From CAZSDW01 sp964605705 (GTDB lineage: Bacteria; Fidelibacterota; UBA2242), in NCBI GenBank assembly GCA_964605705.1, contig CAZSDW010000039.1, forward strand, positions 1 to 25,319: DNA of 25,319 nucleotides, given 5' to 3'. Position numbers and translations under genes: made by a program. Numbering within the stretch: the first letter of the stretch is position 1; each line of letters begins with the position of its first letter. This document shows positions 13,274 through 20,334 of this stretch, piece by piece. The notes under the pieces are model-generated. The model was not told the DNA's origin. It made no database searches and saw only the letters and a program-made list of their open reading frames with translations.

Positions 13274-14533
13274 ATGGGCAAGACTTTCAGTGAAAAAATA
13301 TTAGGGCGGAAAGCCGGCAAGGATGTCGTACCCGGTGAAATTGTAGAGATTGAACCGGATATTGCCATGAGTCATGATAATACTGCCGCGATTTCAAAAA
13401 CGTTTTATCAGATTGGTACAACACAAGTATATCGTCCGGATATGCATGTGGTAATTCTGGATCACTGCACGCCGGCTGCCAATGAGAAATTTGCCCAGAA
13501 TCATAAAGATATTCGGGAGTTTGTCAAAAAGCAGGGGATTAAATATTTCTATGATATTGAAGTCGGTATTTGTCATCAGGTGATGCACGAAAAGGGACAT
13601 GTCTGGGCGGGAGCGCTGATCGTTGGTTCAGATTCCCATACTACTTCTTATGGAGCGTTTGGCGCTTTTTCGACAGGTATCGGGCGGAGTGAAATGGCAG
13701 CCATTATGGCGCGTGGGAAAATCTGGTTGCGGATTCCTGAGACCATCAAAATAATCGTTGAAGGTGAATTTCCCAAAGGGATCAGTTCGAAGGACCTCAT
13801 ACTGAAAATTGCCGGTGAGATTGGAGCAGACGGCGCACTTTATAAAGCGATTGAATTCTGTGGACCAACAATTGAAAATATGAGCATTGCCAGCCGTTTT
13901 GTACTGACCAATATGGCAGTTGAAATCGGTGCAAAAGCCGGATATATGATTCCAAACCAGGAAACCATTGAGTACCTGAATGGACGGGTTGATCATTCCT
14001 ATGAGATAGTCCAATCGGACCCTGATGCAGTTTACGAAGCGGAGTATTATTTTAATGTCTCAGATTTGGAACCAATGGTTGCCAAACCTCATACGGTAGA
14101 TAATGTAGTCCCGGTTTCTGAGGTCGTGGGAACAAAAATTGACCAGGTCTTTTTCGGCTCCTGCACCAACGCAAGGGTAGAGGATTTTGCGATTGTTGCG
14201 AACGTTTTGCGAGGAAGAAAAGTCCATCGCGATGTTCGGATGCTGGTCTTTCCTGCATCTCAGGAAGTCTATCTGGATGTGCTGAAAAAGGGCTGGATTC
14301 GGGATCTGGCTGAAGCCGGTTGCGTGATCATGAATCCCGGCTGCGGTCCCTGTATGGGGAATCATGCAGGGGTGCCGGCTAATGGTGAAGCGGTGCTGGC
14401 AACGTCCAATCGCAACTTCCGGGGACGACTTGGCAACAAAGATGCTGATGTCTATCTGGTCAGTCCTTTAACAGCGGCGGTGTCGGCATTGAACGGAGAA
14501 ATCACGGATTTTAGATTGCAGAATGCAGATTAA
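13274..14533 (+). CDS. LeuC-like large subunit of an aconitase-superfamily hydro-lyase
   Basis: The protein has 419 residues, the short LeuC/HacA form used by two-subunit isopropylmalate isomerase, homoaconitase and related enzymes. It binds a [4Fe-4S] cluster through Cys297 (GSCTNAR), Cys357 and Cys360 (GCGPCMG). Other blocks are EPDIAMSHDNTAAI (27-40), LDHCTPA, VGSDSHTTSYGAFGAFSTGIG and the substrate-binding SNRNFRGRLG with both Arg residues kept. It works with the LeuD-like protein encoded after the intervening four-helix gene. Context (citrate lyase, dehydrogenase) points to a citrate- or homocitrate-like hydroxy acid rather than leucine synthesis, since no leuA or leuB is present. The C-terminal FRLQNAD is encoded by a heptamer repeat, so the native tail may have been replaced. 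Confidence 0.88.
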   Translation: MGKTFSEKILGRKAGKDVVPGEIVEIEPDIAMSHDNTAAISKTFYQIGTTQVYRPDMHVVILDHCTPAANEKFAQNHKDIREFVKKQGIKYFYDIEVGICHQVMHEKGHVWAGALIVGSDSHTTSYGAFGAFSTGIGRSEMAAIMARGKIWLRIPETIKIIVEGEFPKGISSKDLILKIAGEIGADGALYKAIEFCGPTIENMSIASRFVLTNMAVEIGAKAGYMIPNQETIEYLNGRVDHSYEIVQSDPDAVYEAEYYFNVSDLEPMVAKPHTVDNVVPVSEVVGTKIDQVFFGSCTNARVEDFAIVANVLRGRKVHRDVRMLVFPASQEVYLDVLKKGWIRDLAEAGCVIMNPGCGPCMGNHAGVPANGEAVLATSNRNFRGRLGNKDADVYLVSPLTAAVSALNGEITDFRLQNAD

Positions 14534-14542
14534 CGATTGCAG
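14507..14542. repeat. Heptamer repeat (ATTGCAG type) at the end of the LeuC-like gene; left arm of an inverted pair
   Basis: Seven-base units from 14508 read ATTTTAG, ATTGCAG, AATGCAG, ATTAACG, ATTGCAG. The 12-mer GATTTTAGATTG (14507-14518) is the exact reverse complement of 14941-14952 on the far side of the four-helix gene. The same heptamer family reappears at 22854-22881. The repeat encodes the last residues and stop codon of the LeuC-like protein. Confidence 0.7.
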
Positions 14543-14580
14543 ATTTCAAGTTTTTGATTTTTTATGTAATCGAGGGAGTT

Positions 14581-14961
14581 ATGAATGCCGAAGAATTAGC
14601 AAATAGATTTATTAATTTTGCTGCTGAAATAATCAGGGTTTGTGGTAAATTAGATTTCGATTATACTGGGAAGCATATCTATGGACAGTTAATGCGTTCC
14701 GCGACCTCTGCCGGTGCTAATTACGAAGAAACCAGAAGTGCCGAAAGTAAAGCAGACTTCAATCATAAATTGCAAATTGTTCTTAAGGAACTTCGTGAAG
14801 CGAGATACTGGCTAATTCTTATCGACAAGACTGGTAGATTGCCAGGAAATGACCTGCGAATTCTGATTAAAGAAGTGAATGAATTGGTCAGTATTATTAC
14901 AATATCCGTAAAGACTGCCAAATCCAAATTATCAAATCAACAATCTAAAATCTCAAATTGA
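14581..14961 (+). CDS. Four-helix bundle protein (23S rRNA intervening-sequence / S23-like family)
   Basis: The protein has 126 residues from the ATG at 14581, which has GAGGGAG at 14572-14578; an in-frame ATG at 14554 lacks such a site and adds non-family residues. The pattern is diagnostic: KHIYGQLMRSATSAGANYEE, then FNHKLQIVLKELREARYWL. Relatives are encoded in intervening sequences of 23S rRNA genes and, as Avd-type proteins, in diversity-generating retroelements; their function is poorly known. The gene interrupts the LeuC-like/LeuD-like pair. Its ends are marked by 12-bp inverted repeats, and its last residues (SKLSNQQSKISN) come from repeat DNA. This looks like an inserted cassette rather than an operon member. 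Confidence 0.85.
   Translation: MNAEELANRFINFAAEIIRVCGKLDFDYTGKHIYGQLMRSATSAGANYEETRSAESKADFNHKLQIVLKELREARYWLILIDKTGRLPGNDLRILIKEVNELVSIITISVKTAKSKLSNQQSKISN
14941..14952. repeat. 12-bp inverted-repeat arm at the right end of the four-helix gene
   Basis: CAATCTAAAATC exactly complements GATTTTAGATTG at 14507-14518. It overlaps the last codons of the four-helix gene (stop at 14959-14961). Confidence 0.65.
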
Positions 14962-14973
14962 AGTGGAGCAAAA

Positions 14974-15465
14974 ATGATCATAAAGGGGCGCGTCTGGAAA
15001 TATGGAAATGACATCAATACGGATGTGATATTCCCCGGGAAATATACCTATACAGTCACCGATCCGGCGGAAATGGCAAAAGTCGCCCTGGAAGACCTGG
15101 ACCCGGAATTTGCGGGTAATGTTCGGAAGGGAGATGTAATTGTCGGTGGGACGAATTTTGGTTGTGGCAGCAGTCGGGAACAGGCAGCCTCCTGTCTGCT
15201 CTATGCCGGGGTCGGAGCTGTAATCGCTAAAAGCTTCGCGCGCATTTATTTTCGGAATTGTATAAATTTTGGCTTACCAGCGTTGACATCAGCCGATGCC
15301 GTTGAAGCTCTGGGATATGGCGATTTCATTGGAATCGATATCGAAAAAGGTGAAATTAAAACCAAGTCCGGTGTATTTGGATTTCCACCCTTGCCGAAAG
15401 AGGTTATTGGGATTTTCGAAGCAGGTGGATTAATTTCTTACACTAAACAACAATTAGGGCTTTGA
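14974..15465 (+). CDS. LeuD-like small subunit of an aconitase-superfamily hydro-lyase
   Basis: The protein has 163 residues, the compact archaeal-style LeuD/HacB form. NDINTDVIFPGKYTYT (12-27) contains the loop that sets substrate preference in this family (YLRT in homoaconitase, hydrophobic residues in isopropylmalate isomerase). Here the loop reads Lys23-Tyr-Thr-Tyr-Thr27, matching neither standard signature I know. The substrate-anchoring GCGSSREQA has Arg68. ARIYFRNCINFGLPAL follows. It is the partner of the LeuC-like subunit upstream. AGTGGAGC just before the ATG supplies a ribosome binding site. The stop codon overlaps the transporter start codon by one base (TGATG). Confidence 0.9.
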   Translation: MIIKGRVWKYGNDINTDVIFPGKYTYTVTDPAEMAKVALEDLDPEFAGNVRKGDVIVGGTNFGCGSSREQAASCLLYAGVGAVIAKSFARIYFRNCINFGLPALTSADAVEALGYGDFIGIDIEKGEIKTKSGVFGFPPLPKEVIGIFEAGGLISYTKQQLGL

Positions 15466-16649
15466 TGTATCGATACTTATATGATTGGATCATTCCGCGG
15501 AAATTAAGTCAAAATGATTTAACGCAATCTTCTGTCAGAGCCGCGTTTGGTCGGCTGGAAGGTTGGATCAGTATCATCGTGAATTTTCTCCTTTTCGCTT
15601 TCAAGTTGATTATAGGATTATTGATAAACTCAATTGCGTTGATCGCCGATTCAATCCACTCACTGTCTGATGTGCTGACTTCGGTAATAGTGATCATCGG
15701 ATATCGAATTTCGGAGAAGCCCGCCGATTCAGAGCATCCCTTTGGACATCAGCGTGCGGAATATATTGCCACGTTAATAATTTCAATTCTGCTTGCGGTT
15801 GCCGGTATTGAATTTATTAAAACCGCCTACAGCCGCCTGATACATCCGCAGATGGGCGAAGTGACCATTGGTGTTTTAGGATTCATTTTGATGACAATTC
15901 TGATCAAAGCATGGCTGGGTGCATTTTCACGCTATATCGGAAAAATGATTAATTCCCGGGCACTGATTGCCGATGCCATACACCATCTGACTGATTCGAT
16001 CAGTTCAATCCTTGTGATGATTGCAATTGCCGGCGTTCACTATGGATATACTTTCTTAGATGGAATGGGTGGAATGGCGGTAGGTATTATTCTCATCTGG
16101 GCGGGATTCAGGATTGCCAAAGATGCCGCCGATTCGCTTCTGGGTAAACCGCCTGCGCCGGAATTAGTTGCAAAAATTCAGGAAATTTGTCTGACCATCG
16201 AGAATGTTATCAATACACATGATATTGTCGTCCATAGTTATGGCGAACAAAAATTTATCAGCGTCCATGTTGAAGTAGATCAGAAAAAGAGCAGCATTCT
16301 CGCTCATAATATCGGGGATCAGGTCGAGCATGCGTTGAGTGATTATTTTAATGCCTATGCCACAGTGCATGTTGATCCGGTGGATATTAATAGTGATGAT
16401 GTGCGCAGAGCGGGTGAAATTGTCCAGCATATTATCTCCAATAGCTCGGAGATTCGGGGATTTCATGATCTTCGAATGGTCAAAAAATCCGGACACTATG
16501 TGGTGATATTTGACCTGGTGCCTGTGAATCCTGTTTTTAAAACCTGTGAGGATTTTAAAGAGTGCCGGCAATTATCTGACAGCCTAAAGGTAGCGTTTCC
16601 CGGTTGCGAGATCAGAGTAATTGTCGATCCTGTATATATATTTAATTAA
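15465..16649 (+). CDS. Cation diffusion facilitator transporter with two C-terminal dimerisation domains
   Basis: The protein has 394 residues, an inner-membrane divalent-metal/proton antiporter family. The ATG at 15465 overlaps the preceding stop; a TTG one codon earlier is less likely. Metal-site residues are visible in TM2 (Asp62, His65 and Asp69 in IADSIHSLSDV) and TM5 (IADAIHHLTDS), with HPFGHQRAEY between TM2 and TM3. After the membrane part there are two similar cytoplasmic modules: DIVVHSYGEQKFISVHVEVD to VHVDPV (about 210-292) and DLRMVKKSGHYVVIFDLVPV to RVIVDPV (about 315-391), a tandem ZT-dimer arrangement. The metal is unknown; Fe, Mn or Zn are all possible. It is translationally coupled to the Fe-S hydro-lyase small subunit. 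Confidence 0.92.
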   Translation: MYRYLYDWIIPRKLSQNDLTQSSVRAAFGRLEGWISIIVNFLLFAFKLIIGLLINSIALIADSIHSLSDVLTSVIVIIGYRISEKPADSEHPFGHQRAEYIATLIISILLAVAGIEFIKTAYSRLIHPQMGEVTIGVLGFILMTILIKAWLGAFSRYIGKMINSRALIADAIHHLTDSISSILVMIAIAGVHYGYTFLDGMGGMAVGIILIWAGFRIAKDAADSLLGKPPAPELVAKIQEICLTIENVINTHDIVVHSYGEQKFISVHVEVDQKKSSILAHNIGDQVEHALSDYFNAYATVHVDPVDINSDDVRRAGEIVQHIISNSSEIRGFHDLRMVKKSGHYVVIFDLVPVNPVFKTCEDFKECRQLSDSLKVAFPGCEIRVIVDPVYIFN

Positions 16650-16666
16650 GAAAATCTGGAGAATTT

Positions 16667-17890
16667 ATGGCAAAACATACTATTATAACCATGCCTGGTG
16701 ATGGGATTGGTAAAATCGTTGTTGCGGAGACAATTCGCGTTTTGGATGCTGCCGGGCTTATGGCGGATTATATACATGCTGATATTGGCTGGGAATTTTG
16801 GTGCAGCGAGGGTAATCCGTTGCCACAGCGGACAATCGATCTGATCGAAAAACATAAAATTGCTTTATTCGGTGCGATTACTTCAAAACCAAAAGATGCT
16901 GCTATTGCTGAACTGGCTCCGGAGCTTCACGATAAAGGGCTGGTTTATTCGAGTCCGATTGTTGGATTACGTCAACATTTTGGGTTGGATATCTGTATAC
17001 GTCCGTGTCATTCTTATCGAGGGAATCCGTTGAATTTTGTGCGGCGTGGTCCATTGAATACTATGGAAGAGCCGGAAATCGATGTGGTGATTTTTCGACA
17101 GAATACGGAAGGATTGTACAGCGGTGTGGAGTGGAGTAATCCGCCAGATGAGGTCTATTATGCTTTAATGACCCATCCGAAATTTGAGAAATATTTCGGT
17201 CAGGTTCCCCGTGAGGATCTATCTATCTCGACAAGAATATTTACGAAGAAAGCCACGGAGCGAATCCTGCGGGCGGCGTTTGCACATGCCAAACGATACG
17301 GATATGAATCGGTAACGGTTTGTGAAAAACCGAATGTGATTCGTGAGACTTCGGGGATGATGTACAAAATGGCGCAGGAGATTCAAAGACAGGATTATCC
17401 GGATATCCAGCTCTGGAATACCAATATTGATGCCCAGATAATGTGGCTAACGAAGAATCCTGAAGATTTTGGCGTCATCGTTGCCGGGAATATGTTTGGT
17501 GATATCGTTTCCGATGGATTCGCCGGATTGATTGGTGGTTTGGGATTTGCTTGCTCCGCCCAATTCAATCCTGATACAGGAATAGGAATTTTTGAGCCTA
17601 CCCACGGCTCAGCACCGAAGTATGCGGACTATCCGGTGTCAATCGTCAATCCGATCGCTATGATCGAATCTGCTTGCATGATGCTGGATTTAATCAATGA
17701 AAACAAACTGGCGAGAAATATCAGAAAAGCGATCGCGGCAGTAATTTTAGAGGGGCGAGTCCGGACATATGACATGCTGAAAATGCCTGGCAGGGCGGAT
17801 GTCATTAAAAAAGGCGCTGCATCTACCCAGCAAATGACAGATGCCATTATTACTAAATTGAAATCAATATTAGCCACAGTGACACGGTGA
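16667..17890 (+). CDS. Isocitrate/isopropylmalate-family dehydrogenase, NADP-type motif
   Basis: The protein has 407 residues and should oxidatively decarboxylate a 2-hydroxy-3-carboxy acid to a 2-oxo acid. Family blocks: MPGDGIGKIV (9-18), RQNTEGLYSGVEW (144-156), GNMFGDIVSDGFAGLIGG and FEPTHGSAPKYAD. The cofactor loop has Lys318-Tyr319, the pair that selects NADP in E. coli isocitrate dehydrogenase, where NAD enzymes have Asp-Ile. On the substrate side, SSPIVGLRQHFGL (95-107) keeps a Ser, but the Asn that follows two residues later in isocitrate dehydrogenases is Ile98, closer to homoisocitrate-type enzymes. Substrate: isocitrate or a homologue. TGGAG precedes the ATG; the gene follows the transporter by 17 bp. 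Confidence 0.88.
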   Translation: MAKHTIITMPGDGIGKIVVAETIRVLDAAGLMADYIHADIGWEFWCSEGNPLPQRTIDLIEKHKIALFGAITSKPKDAAIAELAPELHDKGLVYSSPIVGLRQHFGLDICIRPCHSYRGNPLNFVRRGPLNTMEEPEIDVVIFRQNTEGLYSGVEWSNPPDEVYYALMTHPKFEKYFGQVPREDLSISTRIFTKKATERILRAAFAHAKRYGYESVTVCEKPNVIRETSGMMYKMAQEIQRQDYPDIQLWNTNIDAQIMWLTKNPEDFGVIVAGNMFGDIVSDGFAGLIGGLGFACSAQFNPDTGIGIFEPTHGSAPKYADYPVSIVNPIAMIESACMMLDLINENKLARNIRKAIAAVILEGRVRTYDMLKMPGRADVIKKGAASTQQMTDAIITKLKSILATVTR

Positions 17891-17926
17891 AAAACAGAGC
17901 ATTGATAAAAATAATTAAAAAATATT

Positions 17927-17953
17927 CTCGGTGTACTTCGCGTCTCCGTGGCA
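17927..17953. repeat. Dispersed intergenic repeat remnant
   Basis: The segment CTCGGTGTACTTCGCGTC and following TCCGTGGC resembles a short GC-rich intergenic repeat seen in many bacterial genomes. It lies in the 81-bp gap between the dehydrogenase and HD genes. I see only one copy in the window, so the call rests on memory of similar elements. Confidence 0.3.
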
Positions 17954-17971
17954 TATAAAGAAAGGTAAAAG

Positions 17972-18523
17972 ATGTCAGGAAATATATATGAACTATGGCC
18001 GGAATTGATGTGGATTCAGGCTGAGGATTTGAGAGAAAAAACAGCCAAAACCTGGGAACTGGCATTAAAAAAGAGTGTTTTGACAATCGCTGACCTGAAG
18101 CGGATTCCCTTTACCTTATTATGTGGTCCGGACTTGAAAGTCACATTCATGGATCATAAACGCTCGGTGGTGTATATTGCCCGGGATGCAGCGCAGAAAA
18201 TCAACGATATGTACCATGGTGAACTGACAATAGATATGGATATTCTCATTGCCGGGGCAATTCTGGCAGATGTGGGTAAATTACTTGAATATGTTCTGGA
18301 TGAAAATGGCAAGGTTGTCCAGGGCAGTTATGGTAAATATTTACGCCATCCGTTTTCCGGCGTTTCTCTGGCAGAGCAGTGTGGAATTCCGGTGGAAGTC
18401 TGCCATATCATTGCCACTCATGCCGGAGAAGGTGATCTGGTCAAACGCAGTGTCGAAGCCTGGATCATCCACCATGTTGATTTCATGACTTTTTTACCTT
18501 TCAAAGAAAGATTGACCGTATGA
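17972..18523 (+). CDS. HD-domain (HDIG-type) protein with degenerate HD motif
   Basis: The protein has 183 residues. The helical HD layout is clear: MDHKRSVVYIARDAA with His62, GAILADVGKLLEY at 95-107, RHPFSGVSLAE with His126, CHIIATHAGEGD with His150, and IIHHVDFM with His167/168 and Asp170. The signature position is Ala99-Asp100 where active enzymes have His-Asp, so one metal ligand is missing while the others appear kept. Family members are metal-dependent phosphohydrolases, often on nucleotides. The role in a tricarboxylate operon is unknown; a regulatory or substrate-sensing job is possible. It starts after an AAAGG site and overlaps the aconitase-like gene by 4 bp (ATGA), so it is clearly an operon member. 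Confidence 0.85.
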   Translation: MSGNIYELWPELMWIQAEDLREKTAKTWELALKKSVLTIADLKRIPFTLLCGPDLKVTFMDHKRSVVYIARDAAQKINDMYHGELTIDMDILIAGAILADVGKLLEYVLDENGKVVQGSYGKYLRHPFSGVSLAEQCGIPVEVCHIIATHAGEGDLVKRSVEAWIIHHVDFMTFLPFKERLTV

Positions 18524-20328
18524 ATCTGGTCGAAAAAATTCTGGCAAACCACAGTGATCGGGGCATTGTCAAACCGGGTGATATCATCGATGTTCATATT
18601 GATGCACGGGTTGCACGGGATTTCGGCGGCGCCAATGTAGTCAAGAACCTGATCGAAAACGGTCTCGAAATCGATGATCCGGAAAAGACCTTTTTTACCT
18701 TTGATTGTAATCCCGGTGGCTCGGATCAGAAGTATGCTGCCAACCAGCACTACTGCCGTCAATATGCCCGGGAAAAAGGAATTCGTGTTTATGACGTCAA
18801 TTCGGGAATTGGAACCCACCTGGCAATTGATCACGGTTTAATTGCACCGGGAGGAACCTTTGTCTCAACGGATTCCCATGCGAATATCATGGGTGCGATT
18901 GGAGCTTTCGGGCAGGGTATGGGAGACCAGGATATCGCGGCGGTCTGGGCGAGTGGAAAAGCCTGGTTTAAAGTTCCAAGGTCCGTCAAACTGACTTTGA
19001 GTGTTGCACGTCCAAAACAGGTCAGTGCCAAAGATATTGTGCTGAACCTCCTGGATCGATTCGGCGCGAATACTCTCCTCGGATTTGCCATAGAAATTGT
19101 GGGTCAAGCCGCCGATGAAATGACCCTGGATGAGCGAATCACGATCGCATCCATGGGGACTGAAATGGGAGCAATTATTCTGCTTTTTACCCCAAATGCC
19201 GGGATTATCAAAGAACTCGAAGCCAGGTCAGGAAAATCTTTTTCTTATCTTACAGCCGACCCGGATGCTCAGTACGATCAGGAACTGGAAGTGGATATTG
19301 CTACTTTTAAGCCAATGGTTGCCAAACCCGGACATCCGCATGATGATGTTGATATTCATGATGTCCTGGGTGCAAAAATCGATTCGGCATTTATCGGCAG
19401 CTGCACCAATGGTCGTATGGAAGATTTGCAGATTGCGGCTGAAATTCTCAAGGACAGGACTGTTGCACCGGGTGTGGTACTAAAAATTGTACCGGCAACC
19501 GATAGCATCTGGAAAGAAGCATTGGATGCCGGTCTGATAAAAATATTCAAAGATGCCGGCGCGCTGGTTTCAAATGCCGGATGCGCGGGGTGCGCCGCCG
19601 GTCAGATCGGGCAAAACGGACCCGGTGAGGTTACGATCAGTACGGGTAACCGTAATTTTGCCGGTAAGCAGGGCAAGGGTAGTGTCTATCTTGCTTCACC
19701 GGCGATTGTTGCCGCTTCGGCAGTTGCCGGATATATCACGACACCTGATAGTATTCCTGATCAAGCAGCCATTTTTACTCCCCAAAAGATCAAACTGGGA
19801 ACGAAAAAGGTAAAAACTATTCTACATAATCCACCGGTTGAATTTTCTGCTAAAGTCTGGCTGATCGACAAAGACGATATCGATACGGATATGATTTTTC
19901 ACAACCGCTATCTGGCGATTACCGATATTGCGGAGATGGGACAGTACACGTTTGATAACCTGTCAGGTTATGAGGATTTTGCCAGGAAAGCGAGTGTCGG
20001 TGATATGATTATTACCGGAAAGAATTTCGGCGCGGGAAGTTCCCGCCAGCAGGCGGTGGACTGTTTTAAATCACTGGGCATTGCTCTGATTCTGGCGGAA
20101 TCTTTCGGGGCGATTTACGAACGTAATGCGATCAATGCTGCAATGCCGATTCTGACCTATCATCCGGCGATTATACAAAACCTTGAAATTACATCCGGCG
20201 ATATTGTAAAAATAAATGTTCAAAGCGGCGAGATAAGCAATGAACACTCGGGAAAAGTTGGACGAGTCCAGCCTTTTTCCAGTGTACAAATGGCGATTTA
20301 TCAACGTGGTGGACTATTAAACAAATAG
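18520..20328 (+). CDS. One-chain aconitase-like hydro-lyase (LeuC-LeuD type fusion)
   Basis: The protein has 602 residues: a LeuC-like part (1-425) joined to a LeuD-like swivel (from about 443). [4Fe-4S] ligands are Cys295 (GSCTNGR), Cys355 and Cys358 (GCAGCAAG). STDSHANIMGAIGAFGQGMGDQD matches the cluster-proximal block. GNRNFAGKQG keeps Arg378, but the second substrate Arg is Lys383. The swivel has DIDTDMIFHNRYLAIT (YLAIT at 464-468) and GAGSSRQQA with Arg509. It is shorter than AcnA or AcnB and resembles the compact aconitase form of anaerobes. Probably aconitate hydratase, though the loop and Arg-to-Lys change leave the substrate open. The start overlaps the HD gene stop; no separate promoter is visible. 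Confidence 0.87.
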   Translation: MNLVEKILANHSDRGIVKPGDIIDVHIDARVARDFGGANVVKNLIENGLEIDDPEKTFFTFDCNPGGSDQKYAANQHYCRQYAREKGIRVYDVNSGIGTHLAIDHGLIAPGGTFVSTDSHANIMGAIGAFGQGMGDQDIAAVWASGKAWFKVPRSVKLTLSVARPKQVSAKDIVLNLLDRFGANTLLGFAIEIVGQAADEMTLDERITIASMGTEMGAIILLFTPNAGIIKELEARSGKSFSYLTADPDAQYDQELEVDIATFKPMVAKPGHPHDDVDIHDVLGAKIDSAFIGSCTNGRMEDLQIAAEILKDRTVAPGVVLKIVPATDSIWKEALDAGLIKIFKDAGALVSNAGCAGCAAGQIGQNGPGEVTISTGNRNFAGKQGKGSVYLASPAIVAASAVAGYITTPDSIPDQAAIFTPQKIKLGTKKVKTILHNPPVEFSAKVWLIDKDDIDTDMIFHNRYLAITDIAEMGQYTFDNLSGYEDFARKASVGDMIITGKNFGAGSSRQQAVDCFKSLGIALILAESFGAIYERNAINAAMPILTYHPAIIQNLEITSGDIVKINVQSGEISNEHSGKVGRVQPFSSVQMAIYQRGGLLNK

Positions 20329-20334
20329 GATTTT

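Noticed and set aside
13628..14014. 128-residue minus-strand ORF within the LeuC-like gene
   Set aside because: It is a shadow of a gene with clear Fe-S ligands and active-site motifs on the plus strand.
14554..14580. Earlier ATG for the four-helix protein
   Set aside because: It adds nine residues absent from the family, and the ATG at 14581 has a good GAGGGAG site.
14581..14961. Diversity-generating retroelement (Avd-like protein)
   Set aside because: No reverse transcriptase, template repeat or variable repeat is visible nearby, so only the fold family is shared.
13274..15465. Reading the LeuC/LeuD-like pair as leucine biosynthesis
   Set aside because: No leuA or leuB is present, the specificity loop is atypical, and citrate lyase, a second aconitase and an NADP-motif dehydrogenase are the neighbours.
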